This document shows positions 4,464 through 5,640 of a stretch of 5,640 nucleotides of DNA, in pieces; within the stretch, counting starts at the first letter, position 1; each line of letters begins with the position of its first letter. Both the position numbers and the translations under genes were made by a program. The notes under the pieces are model-generated. The model was given only the letters and a program-made list of their open reading frames with translations. It ran no database searches and was not told where the DNA came from. The DNA is from Thermoplasmata archaeon (lineage in GTDB: Archaea; Thermoplasmatota; Thermoplasmata; Lutacidiplasmatales; UBA184). The stretch lies in NCBI GenBank assembly GCA_030042955.1, contig JASHYQ010000123.1, positions 1 through 5,640 of the forward strand, in the 5' to 3' direction.

Positions 4464-5640
4464 GCGAACCGGAAGTGCCTGCGGTGCCTCACGACTCCTT
4501 TGACCGGGTCAACTTCCTCGAGCTGCGGAACACCCAGCTCGCGGAGGCGATCAAGCGGGTGGAGAGCGAACGGCACTACATGGAGGCCGAGATCCTTCGC
4601 CTCCAGCGGGAAGTCAAGCGGCTCAAGACCGAGCTCGACCGGCTCCGCTATCCTCCGCTCATCGTCGGCAGCGTCCGGGACGTCCTCACCGATGGCCGGG
4701 TGATCGTGAAATCGTCGACCGGCCCCGACTTCGTGGTCAACTCCGCGGAGACCGTGGAACACGGGAAGATCACCGTGGGCTCCCGCGTCGCCCTCAACAA
4801 GCAGACCCTCGCCGTCATGGGCGTGCTGCCCGCGTCCCTCGACCCCCTCGTGACCGCGAGCGAGATCGTCGACAAGCCTTCCGTCACCTACCAGGACATC
4901 GGGGGCCTCGCCGACCAGATCCGCGAGATCCGGGAGGCGGTCGAGTACCCCCTGCTCCGCGCGGAGCTGTACAAGAAGGTCGGGGTCGACCCCCCCAAGG
5001 GCGTGCTCCTGATCGGCTCGCCGGGCACCGGTAAGACCTTGATCGCCAAGGCGGTCGCCCACCACACCAACGCGACGTTCGTTCGGCTGGTCGGTAGCGA
5101 GCTCGTCCAGAAGTACATCGGGGAGGGGGCTCGCCTCGTGCGGGAGCTGTTCCAGCTCGCCCGCGACAAGGCCCCGACCATCATCTTCATCGACGAGGTC
5201 GATTCAATCGGCGCGAAGCGCCTGGAGGTCGCGACCAGCGGGGACCGCGAGGTCCAGCGGACGCTGATGCAGCTCCTCGCGGAGATGGACGGGTTCGAAC
5301 CCCTCGCGAACGTGAAGATCATCGCGGCGACCAACCGGCCCGACATCCTCGATGACGCGCTCCTGCGTCCGGGCCGCTTCGACCGGATCATCGAGATCCC
5401 GGTCCCGAACGAGCTCGGCCGGGCCGAGATCTTCAAGATCCACTCCCACGGGATGTCGATCCGGGAACCGATCGACTTCGAGACCCTCGCCTTGCGATGC
5501 GAGGGTGCGACCGGGGCCGATATCCGAGCCATCTGCACCGAGGCGGGCATGTGGGCGATCCGAGAGGAGCGCGACACGGTCACGCTCGCCGACTTCGAGC
5601 GCGCGATCGAGAAGGTCGTGGGCGAGGAAGAGCTCCGCAA
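4460..5640 (+). CDS. pan: Proteasome-activating nucleotidase PAN (AAA+ ATPase), C-terminus cut by window edge
   Basis: The 393 visible residues give almost the whole protein. PAN forms a cytosolic hexamer that unfolds proteins with ATP and feeds them into the archaeal 20S proteasome. An N-terminal coiled coil spans about residues 15-63. It ends at the PP pair 65-66, where PAN has its cis/trans proline, followed by the OB domain (67-124) with VIVKSSTGP and NKQTLAVMGVLP. The AAA+ domain has Walker A GSPGTGKT (186-193), pore loop YIG (219-221), Walker B IIFIDEVD (241-248), sensor-1 N292, and arginine fingers R303 and R306 in LRPGRFDR. The alpha-helical lid includes GADIRAICTEAG (352-363). Walker A has Ser187 where PAN usually has Pro. 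The last dozen or so residues, including the proteasome-docking HbYX motif, lie outside. The start is the ATG at 4460, with no suitable in-frame ATG or GTG upstream. It is divergent from pantoate kinase. Confidence 0.98.
   Translation, partial: MSEPEVPAVPHDSFDRVNFLELRNTQLAEAIKRVESERHYMEAEILRLQREVKRLKTELDRLRYPPLIVGSVRDVLTDGRVIVKSSTGPDFVVNSAETVEHGKITVGSRVALNKQTLAVMGVLPASLDPLVTASEIVDKPSVTYQDIGGLADQIREIREAVEYPLLRAELYKKVGVDPPKGVLLIGSPGTGKTLIAKAVAHHTNATFVRLVGSELVQKYIGEGARLVRELFQLARDKAPTIIFIDEVDSIGAKRLEVATSGDREVQRTLMQLLAEMDGFEPLANVKIIAATNRPDILDDALLRPGRFDRIIEIPVPNELGRAEIFKIHSHGMSIREPIDFETLALRCEGATGADIRAICTEAGMWAIREERDTVTLADFERAIEKVVGEEELR

Noticed and set aside
4415..5065. Minus-strand ORFs opposite PAN (also 4888-5640)
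   Set aside because: They lie entirely or mostly against an unmistakable PAN coding frame and have the Arg/Ser-rich or Asp/His-rich look of shadow frames.
1..5640. A new multigene defence, mobile or secretion system
   Set aside because: The genes are individually recognisable housekeeping or small regulatory types. No integrase, transposase, direct-repeat array, tRNA attachment site or toxin-antitoxin pair was seen.

Overview
The window is GC-rich archaeal chromosome. The evidence is the proteasome-activating nucleotidase PAN, the archaeal form of ribosomal protein uL16 (L10e), an archaeal pantoate kinase, TATA-like boxes upstream of several genes, and Shine-Dalgarno motifs matching the archaeal GGAGGTGA core. 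The proteins are not strongly acidic, so this does not look like a haloarchaeon. PAN combined with pantoate kinase fits an uncultured Euryarchaeota or Thermoplasmatota-like lineage. That placement is inference only.

Layout from left to right. (1) 1-1125, minus strand: most of a multi-pass membrane protein related to Nramp metal transporters. Its C-terminal end lies beyond the left edge, and its signature motifs are altered. (2) 1212-1610, minus: a small stand-alone receiver-like protein. (3) 1768-2322, minus: a two-CxxC zinc-ribbon protein with a long proline/alanine-rich tail. The G-rich strand opposite this tail has G-quadruplex potential. (4) 2323-2460: a divergent intergenic region with a TATA-like box. 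(5) 2461-2937, plus: a universal stress protein whose start codon sits at the centre of a perfect palindrome. (6) 2921-3424 and 3421-4365, minus: L10e and, upstream of it, pantoate kinase. They overlap through ATGA and probably form one operon, and L10e converges with and overlaps the stress-protein gene by 17 bp. (7) 4366-4459: a compact divergent promoter region with a palindromic TATA element and other dyads. (8) 4460-5640, plus: PAN, nearly complete, missing only its extreme C-terminus at the right edge.

The right half is core housekeeping: coenzyme A synthesis, the ribosome, and protein degradation. The left half is more lineage-specific. I see no mobile element, CRISPR array, tRNA or rRNA, and no multigene system that looks new. 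No stretch over 300 bases lacks a gene. The most interesting signals are the altered Nramp motifs, a probable missing aspartate in pantoate kinase, the palindrome on the stress-protein start codon, and a five-codon upstream ORF joined to the PAN start.
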